20,550 bases of DNA from the NCBI GenBank assembly GCA_900319985.1, contig ONQL01000026.1, forward strand, positions 1-20,550, written 5' to 3'. Source of the DNA: an uncultured Methanobrevibacter sp. Lineage in GTDB: Archaea > Methanobacteriota > Methanobacteria > Methanobacteriales > Methanobacteriaceae. How positions within the stretch are numbered: the first letter of the stretch is position 1; every line of letters begins with the position of its first letter. Shown here piece after piece: positions 20,454 to 20,550 of the stretch. A program made the position numbers and the translations under genes. The notes below the pieces were generated by a model. That model had not been told where the DNA came from, made no database searches, and was given only the letters and a program-made list of their open reading frames with translations.

Positions 20454-20550
20454 TTGAACCACCCCATCCTATAGAGGATGGGGATTCCTGAATTATTTTC
20501 ACTTAATAATGGTTAATTTAAGTATTTTATCAGGCTATCCCCGTTGAACC
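20454..20550 (-). mobile_element. End of a second TnpB-type (IS605-like) element, with hairpin
   Basis: On the minus strand, after the putative tnpB stop, there is a non-coding tail. It holds a 9-bp hairpin (CCCCATCCT 20462-20470 with AGGATGGGG 20475-20483, 4-nt loop) and then TGGTTCAA ending near 20454. Right ends of IS605-type tnpB elements carry such a hairpin and also form the 3' part of the guide (omega) RNA. The element enters from the right and its full length is outside the window, so the boundary is inferred. The hairpin could also act as a terminator for either side. Confidence 0.5.
20530..20550 (-). CDS. Possible C-terminal codons of a TnpB gene, cut by window edge
   Basis: The minus strand reads G-S-T-G-I-A-stop in one frame up to the window end. 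This resembles the G-(S/T)-(T/A)-G-I-A tail common in archaeal OrfB/TnpB proteins, and the adjoining hairpin supports it. Another frame is also open here for a few codons, so with six residues this remains a weak call. Confidence 0.35.
   Translation of the reverse strand, partial: GSTGIA

Overview
The window looks like chromosomal DNA of a low-GC methanogenic archaeon of the order Methanobacteriales, most likely Methanobrevibacter. The sequence-based reasons are a secreted adhesin-like protein with right-handed beta-helix repeats and Ig-like domains, archaeal information-processing genes (SRP54, Sec61 beta, Pus10, Csl4, RpoL, TFS, Dph2, archaeal-type Hpt), a methanogen-type HTH-V4R regulator, AT-rich spacers with archaeal TATA boxes, and recurrent GTGAT/GGTGAT ribosome-binding sites. 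I cannot assign a species.

Layout. 1-197: N-terminal part of a TnpB/OrfB (IS200/IS605-type) gene leaving the window on the left. 230-673: AT-rich spacer with an exact 57-bp tandem duplication. 674-1315: DUF447 flavin-reductase-like protein (minus). 1364-1865: spacer with a series of palindromes behind the adhesin-like gene (1866-3911, minus). 4155-5890 (minus): hisF and an OGG1-like DNA glycosylase, coupled by an ATGA overlap. 5940-6101: a 53-codon secG/Sec61-beta gene. 6172-9204 (minus): srp54-pus10-moaC.

A divergent promoter region at about 9205-9302 separates srp54 from a plus-strand run: hpt-dph2, then csl4-rpoL, a Nudix hydrolase, tfs and an acidic two-TM membrane protein, ending with tRNA-Arg(TCG) at 13681. 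A DinG/XPD-type Fe-S helicase (13756-15585, minus) runs into the tRNA 3' end. cbiL (15681-16385, plus) converges on an HTH-V4R (MsvR-like) regulator whose stop codon overlaps that of cbiL. After a 328-bp palindrome-bearing upstream region come tatD (minus), a divergent tcdA-like/trmO-like pair (plus) and a BASS-family transporter. The right edge (about 20454-20550) carries a hairpin and a few codons that look like the end of a second TnpB-type element.

Functionally this is mostly a housekeeping neighbourhood: protein targeting and secretion (srp54, secG), tRNA and elongation-factor modification (pus10, dph2, tcdA/trmO-like), transcription and RNA decay (rpoL, tfs, csl4), cofactors (moaC, cbiL), histidine, purine salvage, and DNA repair (ogg, DinG-like). 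I found no CRISPR array, defence island or prophage. The points most worth following are the tcdA-like/trmO-like operon (two enzymes predicted to act on the same t6A37 nucleotide), the palindromic control region of the V4R regulator, hairpins placed on stop codons of several genes, and the unknown acidic membrane protein coupled to tfs.
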